Counted from the stretch's first letter, positions 28,390 to 40,373 are shown. The stretch: 64,000 bases of DNA from Demequina sp. TMPB413 (GCF_020447105.2 NZ_CP096184.1:2728001-2792000); one strand, 5' to 3'. Notes: a model not told the origin generated them from the sequence alone. Program-made: numbers and translations.

Positions 28390-29289
28390 GTGAACCCGTT
28401 CGTCGCGTCGGCGCTCGGCGTGGGCGCCGTAGGGGTGGCAGGAGTGGCGTGGGGACTGGCGGAGGCGCACGCCTTCACGGTGCGCCGCGTCGCAGTTCCG
28501 GTGCTGCCCCGTGATTCGACGCCTGTCAAGGTGCTTCACCTGTCGGACCTGCACCTGACGCCGCGCCAGCGCGACAAGATCGCCTGGGCAGCCTCGCTTG
28601 CACAGGAGCGCCCCGATCTGGTGGTCGTGACGGGTGACAATCTGGCGCACGTCGACGCCGTTCCGGCGGTGGCAGAGGCGCTCGCGGGGTTGTTCGAAGT
28701 CCCTGGCGTCTTCGTGTTTGGCTCGAACGACTACTTTGCGCCGCACATGAAGAACCCCTTGGGTTACTTCGCTGGGCCGTCGCGGGCTCGTCACGAGGCG
28801 GTCCACTTGCCCACCGAGCAGCTGCGGCGCGTCTTTCTCGATGGCGGTTGGCACGATCTGAACAATGCGAGGGCACACTTTGGGGTGGCTGGTCTGGCCG
28901 TCTCTGCCGTCGGCATGGACGATCCCCATATTCATCGCGACGTCATGCCTGCTCGGGATTCGGCGGCGCCGGCCGACCTACGTCTCGGCGTCGTGCACGC
29001 TCCGTACCGCAGGGCCTTGCAGGCCCTCGCGGGTGACGGATCCGACCTCATCCTTGGGGGCCACACGCACGGAGGCCAGGTGTGTGTTCCCGGCTACGGA
29101 GCGTTGGTGACCAATTGCGACCTTGATCGGCGTCGCGCGAAGGGCCTGTCCACGTGGCCAGGCGACGGTTCAGCTCCCGATGACACGTGGCTGCACGTGA
29201 GTGCTGGGGCTGGTACGTCTCCTTTCGCCCCCGTGCGCTTTGCGTGCCGCCCTGAGGCCACCGTGCTCACTTTGACGGCGAGGGAGTAG
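28390..29289 (+). CDS. Metallophosphoesterase
   Basis: A 299-residue calcineurin-like phosphoesterase. Metal-binding motifs: LSDLHLT (DxH), VVTGDNLAH (GDN), GSNDYFAPH in place of the usual GNHD/E, and GGHTHGGQ. The GSND variant followed by KNPLGYF is my recollection of the actinobacterial subfamily, not an obvious inactivation. The N-terminus has a hydrophobic segment (ALGVGAVGVAGVAWGLAEA) that may anchor it. The start is a GTG at 28390 with a weak ribosome site; it probably shares the PBP transcript, as Rv3683 does with ponA2 in mycobacteria. Confidence 0.9.
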   Translation: MNPFVASALGVGAVGVAGVAWGLAEAHAFTVRRVAVPVLPRDSTPVKVLHLSDLHLTPRQRDKIAWAASLAQERPDLVVVTGDNLAHVDAVPAVAEALAGLFEVPGVFVFGSNDYFAPHMKNPLGYFAGPSRARHEAVHLPTEQLRRVFLDGGWHDLNNARAHFGVAGLAVSAVGMDDPHIHRDVMPARDSAAPADLRLGVVHAPYRRALQALAGDGSDLILGGHTHGGQVCVPGYGALVTNCDLDRRRAKGLSTWPGDGSAPDDTWLHVSAGAGTSPFAPVRFACRPEATVLTLTARE

Positions 29290-29348
29290 CGGCGAGGGGG
29301 CGATTTCGCGGCGAGGTGTCCGGTCGGATATCCTAGGCAGGCTTTTCA

Positions 29349-29425
<77 letters not shown>

Positions 29426-29434
29426 AGAGAGTGA

Positions 29435-29479
29435 GCAACACAAAAGGGTCGACGCATGGCGTCGGCCCTTTTGTGTTGC
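29435..29479. terminator. Strong hairpin terminator after tRNA-Pro
   Basis: A 14-bp perfect stem (GCAACACAAAAGGG / CCCTTTTGTGTTGC) enclosing a second GACGC/GCGTC stem. The A-rich and T-rich arms supply a T tract, so it could act in both directions. Confidence 0.88.
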
Positions 29480-29518
29480 GAGCGAACGCGGGAGGGGTTG
29501 ACCGGAGCGCCGCAGGCG

Positions 29519-29700
29519 CGGAGGGAACACCCCGACGACGCCGGTGACGGCGTAGACGCCCTCCCGGAGGGAACACCCCGACGACGCCGGTGACGGCGTA
29601 GACGCCCTCCCGCAGAGAACACCCCGACAACGCCGGTGACGGCGCAGACGCCCTCCCGCGGGGAACACCCCGACGATGCCGGTGACACCCGAGACGTCCC
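29519..29700. repeat. 46-bp tandem repeat, four copies
   Basis: Four head-to-tail copies with an exact 46-base period; the common word GAACACCCCGAC starts at 29525, 29571, 29617 and 29663. Each unit holds small hairpin elements: GGCG-TAGA-CGCC, GCCG-GTGA-CGGC and CCCTCC-CGGAGGG. Later copies carry a few substitutions. The unit is not a multiple of three and no gene is supported here. It fills most of the gap between the tRNA-Pro terminator and the ROK promoter. Confidence 0.9.
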
Positions 29701-29718
29701 CCAAGGTCGAGGTCCCGG

Positions 29719-29746
29719 TTGTCACCACAGCGCGCGTGGGTATGCT
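29719..29746 (+). promoter_or_regulatory. Predicted promoter of the ROK regulator gene
   Basis: TTGTCA at 29719-29724, a 16-base spacer, and TATGCT at 29741-29746, 34 bases before the ATG at 29780. The spacer contains the palindromic GCGCGC. Placement and similarity to consensus are good. Confidence 0.6.
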
Positions 29747-29779
29747 GAATCCCACAACAAACCCGAAGACGGGACTCGA

Positions 29780-31015
29780 ATGGGTGACGAAGCGTCGGAC
29801 CGCACGGTCCGTGGTAGCCGCAATGAAGAGACGCGTCAGCGCAATCTCTCGCTCGTACTGAGCGCGGTCCACTCCGCCGCGGAACTCACTCGATCGGATC
29901 TCACCAGGCTCTCAGGGCTCAATCGTTCGACGGTCGGAGCGCTGGTGGGAGACCTCGTGAACGCCGGGCTGGTGGTCGAGGCGGAACCGCGCGCCACTCA
30001 CCAGGCTGGACGCCCCAGCCCCGTGGTGCGCCCCAGCCCCGACGTCGTTGCCATCACCGTCAACCCTGACGTTGCGGGGGTGGTCTGCGCCGTTGTAGGG
30101 CTCGGTGGCCAGGTGCGTCTTCGCGAGACCTTCCTCACGCCGCAACGACTGACTGCGGAGGATGCGGCACTCCTCACCAAGGACTTCCTGGACAAGGTCG
30201 CGAGCGACTTTCCTTCGACCACGAGAGTGGCTGGCGTCGGTATTGCCATTCCAGGGATCGTCGATGAGCATCACCACACCGTGAGGGAAGCCCCACACCT
30301 CAAGTGGTTCGACGTCCCACTGGTCTCCGTCATTGAAGAGGAACTGACCCTGCCCGTGCGGATGGCGAACGACGCCACGCTTGGGGTGATGGCAGAGTCG
30401 ATGTTCGGCGCAGGCGCTGGCTTTGACGACGTTGTCTACCTCAACGGCTCCGTGTCAGGTATTGGCGGGGGAGTCGTCACCGGGGGTCACCTCGTCAAGG
30501 GGGTCCGTGGGTTCGGCGCCGAGCTCGGCCACATCCTCGTTAACCCCCAGGGCACCGTGTGCGCGTGCCGGCGAGTGGGTTGCCTCGAGACCGAGGTCAA
30601 CATTCAGAGGATCTGGGAGGTTGCAGGTGAGGGGCAGGTGGCGATCGATGATCTCGATCACCTCTACTCGCTGCGCGCGTCCGCGGCCCTCGAGGCGGAA
30701 CTCGATCGCCAAGCGGACGCCCTCGCGGCCGGCATTGCCTCACTGGTCAACATCTTCGCGCCAGCCAGGGTCATCCTTGGCGGGCACGTTGGCGCGCTCT
30801 TCGAAGCGAGGAGTGAGCGCGTTCACGCCAGGGTGGCCGCCGAGGCGCTCGCCCCCGTGGCCGAGCAAGTGTCGCTGGTGCGCAACGTGTTGCGCGAGCG
30901 CATGGTGCCGATCGGCGCTGCGCAACTCGCATTCGCTCCGCTGCTCGCCGACCCGGTCAACACCCCGCTGTTCGAGTGGGGATCCCTTCAGGCAGTCGTC
31001 ACGGCACTGCCCTGA
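29780..31015 (+). CDS. ROK-family transcriptional regulator
   Basis: A 411-residue repressor of the NagC/XylR type. An N-terminal winged helix (about 20-80: LSLVLSAVHSAAELTRSDLTRLSGLNRSTVGALVGDLVNAGLV) is fused to a sugar-kinase-like ROK domain. The zinc motif CACRRVGCLE and the ELGH histidine are intact, and the AND/DATLG catalytic-site region is kept. An earlier in-frame start would read through the 46-bp repeats and is rejected; the ATG at 29780 lies 34 bases downstream of a good promoter. Ligand unknown, presumably a sugar. No sugar genes are adjacent. Confidence 0.9.
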   Translation: MGDEASDRTVRGSRNEETRQRNLSLVLSAVHSAAELTRSDLTRLSGLNRSTVGALVGDLVNAGLVVEAEPRATHQAGRPSPVVRPSPDVVAITVNPDVAGVVCAVVGLGGQVRLRETFLTPQRLTAEDAALLTKDFLDKVASDFPSTTRVAGVGIAIPGIVDEHHHTVREAPHLKWFDVPLVSVIEEELTLPVRMANDATLGVMAESMFGAGAGFDDVVYLNGSVSGIGGGVVTGGHLVKGVRGFGAELGHILVNPQGTVCACRRVGCLETEVNIQRIWEVAGEGQVAIDDLDHLYSLRASAALEAELDRQADALAAGIASLVNIFAPARVILGGHVGALFEARSERVHARVAAEALAPVAEQVSLVRNVLRERMVPIGAAQLAFAPLLADPVNTPLFEWGSLQAVVTALP

Positions 31016-31035
31016 GACTGACGGTACGGGGCGCC

Positions 31036-33347
<2,312 letters not shown>

Positions 33348-33473
33348 TGCACTACCCCGGTTTTTCGATTGGCGTGCGCCCGCACAGGCGCGCGACCAGT
33401 GTAGTGGGAGCGCCAACGGCCGACGCGCGGGTGGCGGGAGGGCGCGGAAGCCGGATACGTTCACCCGGTGGGC

Positions 33474-34973
33474 ATGACACAGCAGGAATGGGCAGAGCCA
33501 GAGGCCGTCACCACGTCTGGCAGGGTGCGGGGCGCGTGGCGCCACCACGTCAGCGCCGACGCAACGGTCAGCAGGCACGCGGTGTTCAGGGGCATTCCCT
33601 TTGCCGCTGCACCCGTTGGGCCTTTGCGCTTTGCGGCGCCCGTGCCACCGTCGGCGTGGGAGGGCACGAGGGAGGCGGTCGCTTATGGCCCGACCGCCCA
33701 GCGAATGACTCCTTACGCGTTCCCTCGCATCCCCGAGCCGTCGATCCCTGGCGACGACATCCTCACCGTGAATGTCACGACGCCAGACCCATCAGCGTCC
33801 GCTGGACTGCCGGTGCTTGTCTGGATCCACGGTGGTGGGTTTGAGGCGGGTTCGCCAGCGAGCCCCTGGTACGAGGGCGGGGCCTTCGCTCGCGACGGCG
33901 TGGTGGTGGTGACGCTCGCCTATCGGCTCGCTTTCGAGGGCTTCGGCTGGATCGATGGCGGCGTCAATAACAGGGCGGTGCGCGACTGGCTGGCGGGACT
34001 CGAGTGGGTGCAGCGCAACATCGCGGCCTTCGGTGGCGACCCCGCCAAGGTGACGATCGCGGGCCAGAGTGCTGGCGGAGCGGCTGTACTACGTCTGCTC
34101 ACGATGCCCGCCGCGCAGCCCTTCTTCGCCGGGGTCATCGCGGTGTCGCCTCCAGACGCTTCCGTCACCGTCGAGCAGGCTCGCGAGGCGAGCGCCAAGG
34201 TGGCGCGGGCGGTCGGGGCGCCTGACACATCAGAGCAATCGTTCGCGGCAGTAGACCACGACTCACTGTGGGACGCGAGGGGCGCGGCCACCGTGGACCC
34301 AGAGTCGCCAGACTCCATGCTGACAGGGGGAGCTCTCATGCTCGCGCCGGTGATCGACGGCGAACTGATCCCTCAAACGGCCGCCGAGGCCCTGGCCACC
34401 GGCGTCGGCGAGGACAAGCCCGTGTTCCTGGGTGCGACAGCCCACGAGTTTCGCTACCTCGCCGACCAGATCAGGCCCGCCGTCGGCGACGGGCCAGCGA
34501 AAGGCCTCCTGGAACGCAATGGTCTGCCGCCGGCGCTCGCGGCCGACCTTGTGGCTCGGGAGGGCGGAAGAGGCGCGGCGTGGGTGCTCGGCATGGCCAT
34601 CTCGGATGCCCTCTTCAGGGCTCCGGTGGCGGGAGTGGCAGGAGCGCGCGCGAGCGCGCCGGCGCCCACCTGGGTCTACGACTTCCGTTGGGAGTCGCGC
34701 TCGCCATCCATCGACGGCGCGGCGCACTGCGTTGACGTGCCCTTCGGTTTCGACATCCTCGGTGCGGCAGGGGTCGACCACCTCACTGGTAGGGCCCCGC
34801 AGGCGCTCGCCGACGCCGTCCATGGCGACTGGTTGAGCATCGTCACGAATGGCCGCATCGACGCCCCACCCCACAGCGAAGGTGACGCCACCGTCGTATA
34901 CGGCGACGACGGCGCGAGGACGGTCGCGCCTGGTTACCGCCTCGAGCGACGCCTGTGGGACGCCGCGCGGTAG
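33474..34973 (+). CDS. Type B carboxylesterase
   Basis: A 499-residue alpha/beta hydrolase of the carboxylesterase/para-nitrobenzyl esterase family. N-terminal VRGAWRHH...[16 protein letters not shown], the oxyanion-hole HGGGFEAGS, nucleophile Ser199 in GQSAGG, and a C-terminal His region ([13 protein letters not shown]). I start at ATG 33474 with GGTGGG upstream; a GTG two codons earlier is possible. The substrate is not predictable. It is divergent from lysC with about 125 bases between. Confidence 0.9.
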   Translation: MTQQEWAEPEAVTTSGRVRGAWRHHVSADATVSRHAVFRGIPFAAAPVGPLRFAAPVPPSAWEGTREAVAYGPTAQRMTPYAFPRIPEPSIPGDDILTVNVTTPDPSASAGLPVLVWIHGGGFEAGSPASPWYEGGAFARDGVVVVTLAYRLAFEGFGWIDGGVNNRAVRDWLAGLEWVQRNIAAFGGDPAKVTIAGQSAGGAAVLRLLTMPAAQPFFAGVIAVSPPDASVTVEQAREASAKVARAVGAPDTSEQSFAAVDHDSLWDARGAATVDPESPDSMLTGGALMLAPVIDGELIPQTAAEALATGVGEDKPVFLGATAHEFRYLADQIRPAVGDGPAKGLLERNGLPPALAADLVAREGGRGAAWVLGMAISDALFRAPVAGVAGARASAPAPTWVYDFRWESRSPSIDGAAHCVDVPFGFDILGAAGVDHLTGRAPQALADAVHGDWLSIVTNGRIDAPPHSEGDATVVYGDDGARTVAPGYRLERRLWDAAR

Positions 34974-35017
34974 CGCGTCTCCAACCATCGCCCAACCCTT
35001 GGCGTACCTTGAGCGTT

Positions 35018-35956
35018 ATGAGTGACATGACGACCACGGCACCTGCGCTTGAGGCGCACGGCGTACGGCGGGCTTTCGGATCGGTCCAGGCCGTCGTGAA
35101 CGCGAGCCTGACGGTCCAGCCCGGCTCGGTGACGGCGCTGATTGGCCCCAACGGTTGCGGAAAGACCACCCTCATGCTCATGTTGGCGGGACTCCTCCAG
35201 CCCGACGGAGGGGAGGTCGTGGTGGGCGGCGTGAGCCCAGCGACCAGCCCCAAGGCGGCGCGCACCGCGGTCGGGTGGATGCCGGATGTGTTGGGCACCT
35301 GGGAGTCGCTCACGTGCAAGGAAACGCTCGTCACGTTCGCGCGGGCGTACGGCCTCACCCCGGCCGACGCCGATGCCAGGGCCTTCGCGCTCCTCGAGAG
35401 GGTCCATCTTGCGGACCTTGCCTCACAGCCTGCACGGGTGCTGAGCCGTGGCCAGAAGCAGCGGCTCTCGCTCGCGCGGGCTCTCGTCAACGACCCTCCC
35501 GTCCTCATCCTCGACGAGCCTGCCTCTGGCCTCGATCCCCGCTCCCGCGTCGAGTTGCGCGACCTGGTGCGGCAACTGGGCGCCGAGGGCAAGGCGGTCC
35601 TTGTCTCCTCCCACGTGCTCGCAGAGCTCGATGAGATGGTTGACGACGCCGTCTTCATGTCCAAGGGTGTGACTCTTGGAGCGGCGGCCGACGCCGAGGT
35701 GGCGCGGGCAAAGACTCGGTGGCGAGTGGTGTCGGTTGACGGTGACCTTGCGGCCTCCCTGGCGAGGGCCTCCCGCGACTTCACTGTCGAGGAGGTGCCC
35801 GCGGGCGCGGCTGCGGTGGTGAGCGTCGCCGATGACGCCGATGCGGCGGCACTCGTTGCCGCCCTCGTGACCGACGGGATCAAGGTGGCGCGCATCGCGC
35901 CGGTCGGTTCCGCGCTTGAACAGGCATACCTCACGATGGAGACGGAGCGGCGATGA
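35018..35956 (+). CDS. ABC transporter ATPase
   Basis: A 312-residue nucleotide-binding subunit. Walker A GPNGCGKTT (43-51), a signature LSRGQKQR (about 142-149) that departs from LSGGQ, Walker B/D-loop ILDEPASGLDPRSR, and the switch His in LVSSHVLAEL. The C-terminal 85 residues resemble the regulatory extension of ABC-2 exporters (CcmA/NatA class). ATG at 35018; a longer frame upstream overlaps the esterase stop and is rejected. Its TGA overlaps the permease ATG, so the two form one transporter. Substrate unknown. Confidence 0.92.
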   Translation: MSDMTTTAPALEAHGVRRAFGSVQAVVNASLTVQPGSVTALIGPNGCGKTTLMLMLAGLLQPDGGEVVVGGVSPATSPKAARTAVGWMPDVLGTWESLTCKETLVTFARAYGLTPADADARAFALLERVHLADLASQPARVLSRGQKQRLSLARALVNDPPVLILDEPASGLDPRSRVELRDLVRQLGAEGKAVLVSSHVLAELDEMVDDAVFMSKGVTLGAAADAEVARAKTRWRVVSVDGDLAASLARASRDFTVEEVPAGAAAVVSVADDADAAALVAALVTDGIKVARIAPVGSALEQAYLTMETERR

Positions 35957-37146
35957 CCACCACCTCACAGCCTCCAGTGGCGCCGCAGACGGCGTCGTCC
36001 GCCCGCCGTGAGCCGTGGCGCCTATCCCTGTCGGGCATCCGCTTGATCGCAGAACTCGAACTGCGCCAGCGCGTGCGCTCCACCAAGTGGAAGTGGGCGC
36101 TCGCCTCCGTCGCCGTGCTCATCGGCGGCGTGACGTTCTTGGTGTGGGGCGCGACCCACGCCTTTGGGACGGACAGCTACGGAGGCCCTGGCGACCTCGT
36201 CTTTGGCCTCGTCGTCTTCTTCGTGCTCTTCCTGGGCTTGGTGGTCTCACCGACGCTGTCGGCCACGTCCATCAATGGGGATGTGCGTGACGGGACCATG
36301 GCGCCGCTTCAGGCGACCGCGCTCTCTGCTGCGGACATTGTGCTGGGCAAGCTCTTGGCCTCCTGGGCGGCATCGCTCGCCTTCTTGGTGGTGGCGCTGC
36401 CCTTCATCGCGATCGCGTACTTCGACGGCCGCATGCCTGCGCTCGCGATGCTCACGGTCATGCTGGTGCTCGCTCTCGAGTTGCTCGTGGTCTGCGCGAT
36501 CGGGCTGGGATGGTCGGCGCTCACGGCCCGCACCCCAGCGTCGGCCGTGCTTACCTATACGACGGTCGCTGTGCTCGTTGCGGTCCTGCCGATCCTGTTT
36601 GGGCTGTTGTCCGTCACGTTCACAGAAGAGGTGGAGGTGACGTACTCCAACAGGGAGTACATCTACTACGACGGTTCCTACCTCGAGGAGCCATCACCTG
36701 GCGAGCTCCCTGAAGGCGCTCAGCAGGACGCGACGGGAGACTACTTCGTGTGTCGCGACTACACCTATACCGAGGACGTGCCGCGCACCGATCGGCTGTG
36801 GTGGCTGCTCGCCGTCAATCCGTACGTGATCGTGGCCGACTCAGCCCCGAGCCCTCGGGTCCGCGAGCGGGGCGACGACTACTACTACGACGACATCGGC
36901 ATCCTGAGCGGCCTCAAGATGGCGGTGCGCGAGGCGCGTGTGGGGCCAACGTTTGGCGCCGACTCGTGCAACGACGAACTCACGTACGAGGAGCGGGAGC
37001 GACTCGATCGCATCGACGCCTTGCCCCCTGTATGGCCGTGGGGACTCGCAGCACAGGCACTGCTTGCCATCGGCGGCGTCGCGCTGGGCGTGCGTCGACT
37101 GTCGGTTCCGTACGGAAAGCTGCCGACGGGTTCGCGAGTCGCGTAG
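35953..37146 (+). CDS. ABC-2 type transporter permease
   Basis: A 397-residue membrane subunit with about six to seven helices. Residues 40-200 hold the ABC-2 core (SATSINGDVRDGTMAPLQATALSAADIVLGKLLASWAASLAFL). Between helices five and six, residues 220-345 form a large acidic, Tyr-rich extracytoplasmic loop (EVTYSNREYIYYDGSYLEEP and DDYYYDDIG) with several cysteines, unusual for the family. The ATG overlaps the ATPase stop. It is convergent with recR. Confidence 0.9.
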   Translation: MTTTSQPPVAPQTASSARREPWRLSLSGIRLIAELELRQRVRSTKWKWALASVAVLIGGVTFLVWGATHAFGTDSYGGPGDLVFGLVVFFVLFLGLVVSPTLSATSINGDVRDGTMAPLQATALSAADIVLGKLLASWAASLAFLVVALPFIAIAYFDGRMPALAMLTVMLVLALELLVVCAIGLGWSALTARTPASAVLTYTTVAVLVAVLPILFGLLSVTFTEEVEVTYSNREYIYYDGSYLEEPSPGELPEGAQQDATGDYFVCRDYTYTEDVPRTDRLWWLLAVNPYVIVADSAPSPRVRERGDDYYYDDIGILSGLKMAVREARVGPTFGADSCNDELTYEERERLDRIDALPPVWPWGLAAQALLAIGGVALGVRRLSVPYGKLPTGSRVA

Positions 37147-37180
37147 GCCCGGCGGCTCGCCCAGCCAAGGGGCGGCGCTC

Positions 37181-37777
37181 CTAGGAGACCGTGCGGCGTC
37201 CCTCGAAGGCGCGACCGAGCGTGACCTCGTCGGCGTACTCCAGATCGCCGCCGACGGGCAGTCCTGACGCCAGCCGTGACACCGTGATCCCGATGGGCGC
37301 GAGCATGCGCGTCAGGTAGGTGGCTGTGGCCTCCCCCTCGATGTTGGGGTCCGTCGCGATGATGACCTCTTGCACCTTGCCGTCGCCTAGGCGCGTGAGT
37401 AGCTCCCTGATGCGCAGGTCGTCGGGGCCAACTCCGTTCATGGGATCGATCGCGCCGCCGAGCACGTGGTACTTGCCCCTGAATTCGCGCGTGCGCTCAA
37501 TCGCGACCACGTCTTTCGGCTCCTCCACCACGCACAGCGTCTCCTCTGACCGGCGGGTGTCTGCGCAGATGCGGCATTGTGCTGATTCGGCGACGTTGCC
37601 GCAGATCTCACAGAAGCGCACCTTCGCCTTGACCGTGGTGATCGACTCGGCGAGCCTGGCCACGTCGGCGGCATCGGTGCTCAGCAGGTGAAAGGCGATG
37701 CGCTGAGCACTCTTGGGCCCGATTCCCGGGAGTCGTCCGAGCTCATCGATCAGGTCCTGCACCGCGCCGTCATACAT
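37181..37777 (-). CDS. recR: Recombination mediator RecR
   Basis: A 198-residue protein of the RecFOR pathway that helps load RecA on gapped DNA. N-terminal helix-hairpin-helix ([20 protein letters not shown]), a C4 zinc finger ([16 protein letters not shown]), a Toprim domain ([16 protein letters not shown]...[21 protein letters not shown]) and a C-terminal Walker B-like end. Normal length. Encoded close to dnaX, as in most bacteria, although here a VOC gene intervenes. Confidence 0.97.
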   Translation of the reverse strand: MYDGAVQDLIDELGRLPGIGPKSAQRIAFHLLSTDAADVARLAESITTVKAKVRFCEICGNVAESAQCRICADTRRSEETLCVVEEPKDVVAIERTREFRGKYHVLGGAIDPMNGVGPDDLRIRELLTRLGDGKVQEVIIATDPNIEGEATATYLTRMLAPIGITVSRLASGLPVGGDLEYADEVTLGRAFEGRRTVS

Positions 37778-37813
37778 GGGCTCAAGCGTAGGCGGCTCAC
37801 GGCCGCGCGCGGG

Positions 37814-38251
37814 TCAGGCGCGGCTGAGCTCTTGCGCGAGCATGACCAGGATGCCGCTCGGCCCGCGAACGTACGTGAGCCTGTAGAGGTCTTGGTACGT
37901 CGCCACCCCTCGCAACGGGTAGCAGCCATGACGTGCCGCCACCGCGAGAGCCTCGTCAATGTCGTCCACGGAAAAGGCGACGCGATGCATCCCGATCTCA
38001 TTCGGAAGCGTCGGGCTGGTCTCGATCGCCTGCGGATGAAGGTACTCGAAGAGTTCGAGGCTGCCGTCACCGTCCGGGGTCTTGAGGAGGGCGATCTTCG
38101 CATGGTTGCCGTCGAGCCCAACAGCGGTGTCTGCCCACTCGCCACTCACCGTGTCTGTTCCGACGACGGTCAGGCCCAGATCGGTGAAGAAGGAGACTGC
38201 GGCGTCGAGGTCGCGAACGGCGATGCCGACGTTTTCAAACCGAATGGCCAT
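37814..38251 (-). CDS. VOC (glyoxalase-fold) protein
   Basis: A 145-residue vicinal-oxygen-chelate protein with two beta-alpha-beta-beta-beta modules (IRFENVGIAVRDLDAAVSFFTDLGLTV and GMHRVAFSVDDIDEALAVAARHG). Metal ligands of the family could be His in one strand and Glu in FVEYL-like ELFEYLHP and VML ends. It sits between recR and dnaX on the same strand. Likely dioxygenase, lyase or resistance function, not assignable. Confidence 0.85.
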   Translation of the reverse strand: MAIRFENVGIAVRDLDAAVSFFTDLGLTVVGTDTVSGEWADTAVGLDGNHAKIALLKTPDGDGSLELFEYLHPQAIETSPTLPNEIGMHRVAFSVDDIDEALAVAARHGCYPLRGVATYQDLYRLTYVRGPSGILVMLAQELSRA

Positions 38252-38278
38252 GCGCTCGATGCTACCGACCGGTCGCGA

Positions 38279-40207
38279 CTAGCGGCCGTCGTCCTCGACG
38301 ATGGTGCCGCCGAGCATTGAGGCGATCACGTCCGCCCCGGTGAGGTGGGAGGTGGGGGCTGCGACGTCGTCGTCCGAAATGTCTTCATGGTCGGCGGGAG
38401 CCTCGTGCGGCAAGGGAGGCTCTTGGGACGAGGCGTTCGTTGCGGCGGATGGCGCCGGCCCCGACGCGCCCGACGCCGGAGCGCCACCGGGCTCTGGCGG
38501 TCCCACGACAGGTTCGACGCGCACGTGGAGGCCAAGGGTCTCGCGCACGGCGAGAGCCAAGTTCTCTGAGTGCGGTCCCGCTCCAAATCGCGATGCGAGG
38601 GCGGGATTGTCGAAGGCGATCTTCAACACCCCTGCCTCCACGGAGGCAACCTGGGCACTTTGGCTGACCATCGCCCACGTGACGCGTCGCCGTTCAAGGG
38701 TGCCGAGTACCTCCGGCCAGCGCCTGCGCACCAACTCGGAGTCAGCCGGACCGCCTGCCACGTCGCCGGTGGGCGCGCGTACGGGCTCGTCGGCGACGTC
38801 GGCCGTCTGGGCAGGAGCCGCGACGGGGACCTGCGGGATGCTCGCGGTCGTCGGCGGGCTCGCGGGGGGTGATGACGGGGGAGCAGGCTCCGGAGCACGC
38901 TCCTGTGCCTGAGGGATCGCACCCGTCGCGGCTTCCTCGCGCGCGGCTGCGACGGCGGCTCGCGCGGCGGCCAAACCTGAAGCGGCTTCTCCGCCGGGAG
39001 CGCCTGGCTGCTGTCGCGGCGGGGTAGGCGCCGCTTCGGTTGCGGGTGCAGGGGCTGTGGACGCCGGGGCTTGCGCTGCGGCGGGGGCGGCCGAGGCGGC
39101 AGGCGCCCTATCGGCGGCGATGATGCGAGCGCAGAGCAACTCCAAGTGGAGCCGGGGAGAGGTGGCGCCGATCATCGCGGTGAGGGCATCGTTCACCAAG
39201 TCACCTGCACGCGAGGCGCGGCCAAGTCCCAGCCGCCTGGCCTGATCAGCCATGCGCTCCTGCTGGTCCTCTGAGGCAACGGCAAGCGCCTGCGCACCAG
39301 ACGCGCCGGATGCCGCTAGCACGATCAGATCGCGCAAGCGCTCCAACAGGTCTTCAACGAATCGGCGAGGCTCGTGGCCGGTCTCCACCACGCGTCCCAC
39401 GACCGAGAAGAGCGAGGCCCCGTCGGCCGCAGCGATGGCGTCAACAGCGTCGTCAAGAAGTGTGGCGTCGGTGAAGCCGAGGAGCGAGATGGCTCGCTCG
39501 TACGTCACCCCGCCCGCGTCGGAGCCGGCGATCAACTGATCGAGGACCGACAAGGAGTCCCTCACGGAGCCGCCCCCTGCACGCACGACGAGCGGAAGCA
39601 CACCGTCGGCGATGTCGACGCCTTCCGCTGCCGCCAGTTGCGCCAAGTAGCCCGTGAGGACTCCTGGCGGCACAAGCCTGAAGGGGTAGTGGTGCGTGCG
39701 GGAACGGATGGTGCCAATGACCTTGTCCGGCTCGGTCGTGGCGAACACGAAGCGGACGTGAGGCGGAGGCTCTTCCACCAACTTCAGGAGCGCGTTGAAG
39801 CCCTGGGTGGTGACCATATGCGCTTCGTCGAGGATGAAGATCTTGTAGCGATCTCGAGCGGGAGCGAAGGCCGCGCGCTCTCGCAACTCTCTCGCGTCGT
39901 CAACGCCGTTGTGCGAGGCCGCGTCAATCTCGACCACGTCGACTGAGCCGGAACCACCGCGAGCGAGCTCCACGCACGAGTCGCACGTGCCGCACGGCGA
40001 GTCTGTGGGCCCCGCAGCACAGTTGAGACACCGCGCAAGGATCCGTGCCGAGGTGGTCTTGCCACAACCGCGCGGACCTGAGAAGAGGTAGGCGTGCGCC
40101 ACCCTGTCTGCCCGCAGGGCCTGCATCAGCGGGGCTGTCACGTGTTCCTGGCCCACGACGTCGGCGAAGGTGTCTGGGCGATAACGGCGATACAGGGCGG
40201 TACTCAC
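38279..40207 (-). CDS. dnaX: DNA polymerase III subunits gamma/tau
   Basis: The clamp-loader ATPase, 642 residues from the GTG at 40205-40207 (MSTALYRRYRPDTF, the usual N-terminus). Walker A GPRGCGKTT, zinc module (CLNCAAGPTDSPCGTCDSC), Walker B IFILDEAHM, SRC-like TTEPDKVIGTIRSR, then domain III, a long Ala/Pro-rich linker (about 390-500) and a C-terminal tau domain (RRWPEVLGTLERRRVTWAM...). I see no poly-A slippery site for a gamma frameshift. The SRP RNA gene lies just upstream on the same strand. Confidence 0.96.
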   Translation of the reverse strand: MSTALYRRYRPDTFADVVGQEHVTAPLMQALRADRVAHAYLFSGPRGCGKTTSARILARCLNCAAGPTDSPCGTCDSCVELARGGSGSVDVVEIDAASHNGVDDARELRERAAFAPARDRYKIFILDEAHMVTTQGFNALLKLVEEPPPHVRFVFATTEPDKVIGTIRSRTHHYPFRLVPPGVLTGYLAQLAAAEGVDIADGVLPLVVRAGGGSVRDSLSVLDQLIAGSDAGGVTYERAISLLGFTDATLLDDAVDAIAAADGASLFSVVGRVVETGHEPRRFVEDLLERLRDLIVLAASGASGAQALAVASEDQQERMADQARRLGLGRASRAGDLVNDALTAMIGATSPRLHLELLCARIIAADRAPAASAAPAAAQAPASTAPAPATEAAPTPPRQQPGAPGGEAASGLAAARAAVAAAREEAATGAIPQAQERAPEPAPPSSPPASPPTTASIPQVPVAAPAQTADVADEPVRAPTGDVAGGPADSELVRRRWPEVLGTLERRRVTWAMVSQSAQVASVEAGVLKIAFDNPALASRFGAGPHSENLALAVRETLGLHVRVEPVVGPPEPGGAPASGASGPAPSAATNASSQEPPLPHEAPADHEDISDDDVAAPTSHLTGADVIASMLGGTIVEDDGR

Positions 40208-40275
40208 AGTGCTGAGCCTAGTCGCCGCATGTGACACCGCACGAGGTCCCTGTGAGTAGCCGCCACTGGGACACA

Positions 40276-40373
40276 GAAGGACCCCCCACGCACCCGTCAG
40301 AGCCCGCTTACCCTTGCTTCATTCCTGACCTGGGGGAGTTGGGCGAGGTAACGCCACGTGGGGGGTCGGCACC
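40276..40373 (-). ncRNA. ffs: Signal recognition particle RNA (4.5S type)
   Basis: On the minus strand the signature AGGTCAGGAATGAAGCAAGGG (domain IV with asymmetric loop and tetraloop region) is followed by TAAGCGGG, and the ends pair: CGACCCCCCACG near 40355-40368 with CGTGGGGGGTCC near 40279-40292. This gives a single long hairpin of about 97 bases, the small bacterial SRP RNA. A TACACT -10 box lies just upstream (minus strand, about 40374-40379). Position directly upstream of dnaX is the usual one in actinobacteria. Ends are good to a few bases. Confidence 0.88.

Noticed and set aside
28700-28745. Inactivation of the metallophosphoesterase by GSND in place of GNHD
   Set aside because: The remaining metal ligands are intact and the variant appears typical of the actinobacterial subfamily, so loss of function is not supported.
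29519-29700. The 46-bp repeats as a CRISPR array
   Set aside because: The copies are directly adjacent with no unique spacers, and there are no cas genes.
38279-40207. A programmed frameshift in dnaX
   Set aside because: No A-rich slippery heptamer; the whole gene reads through as tau.
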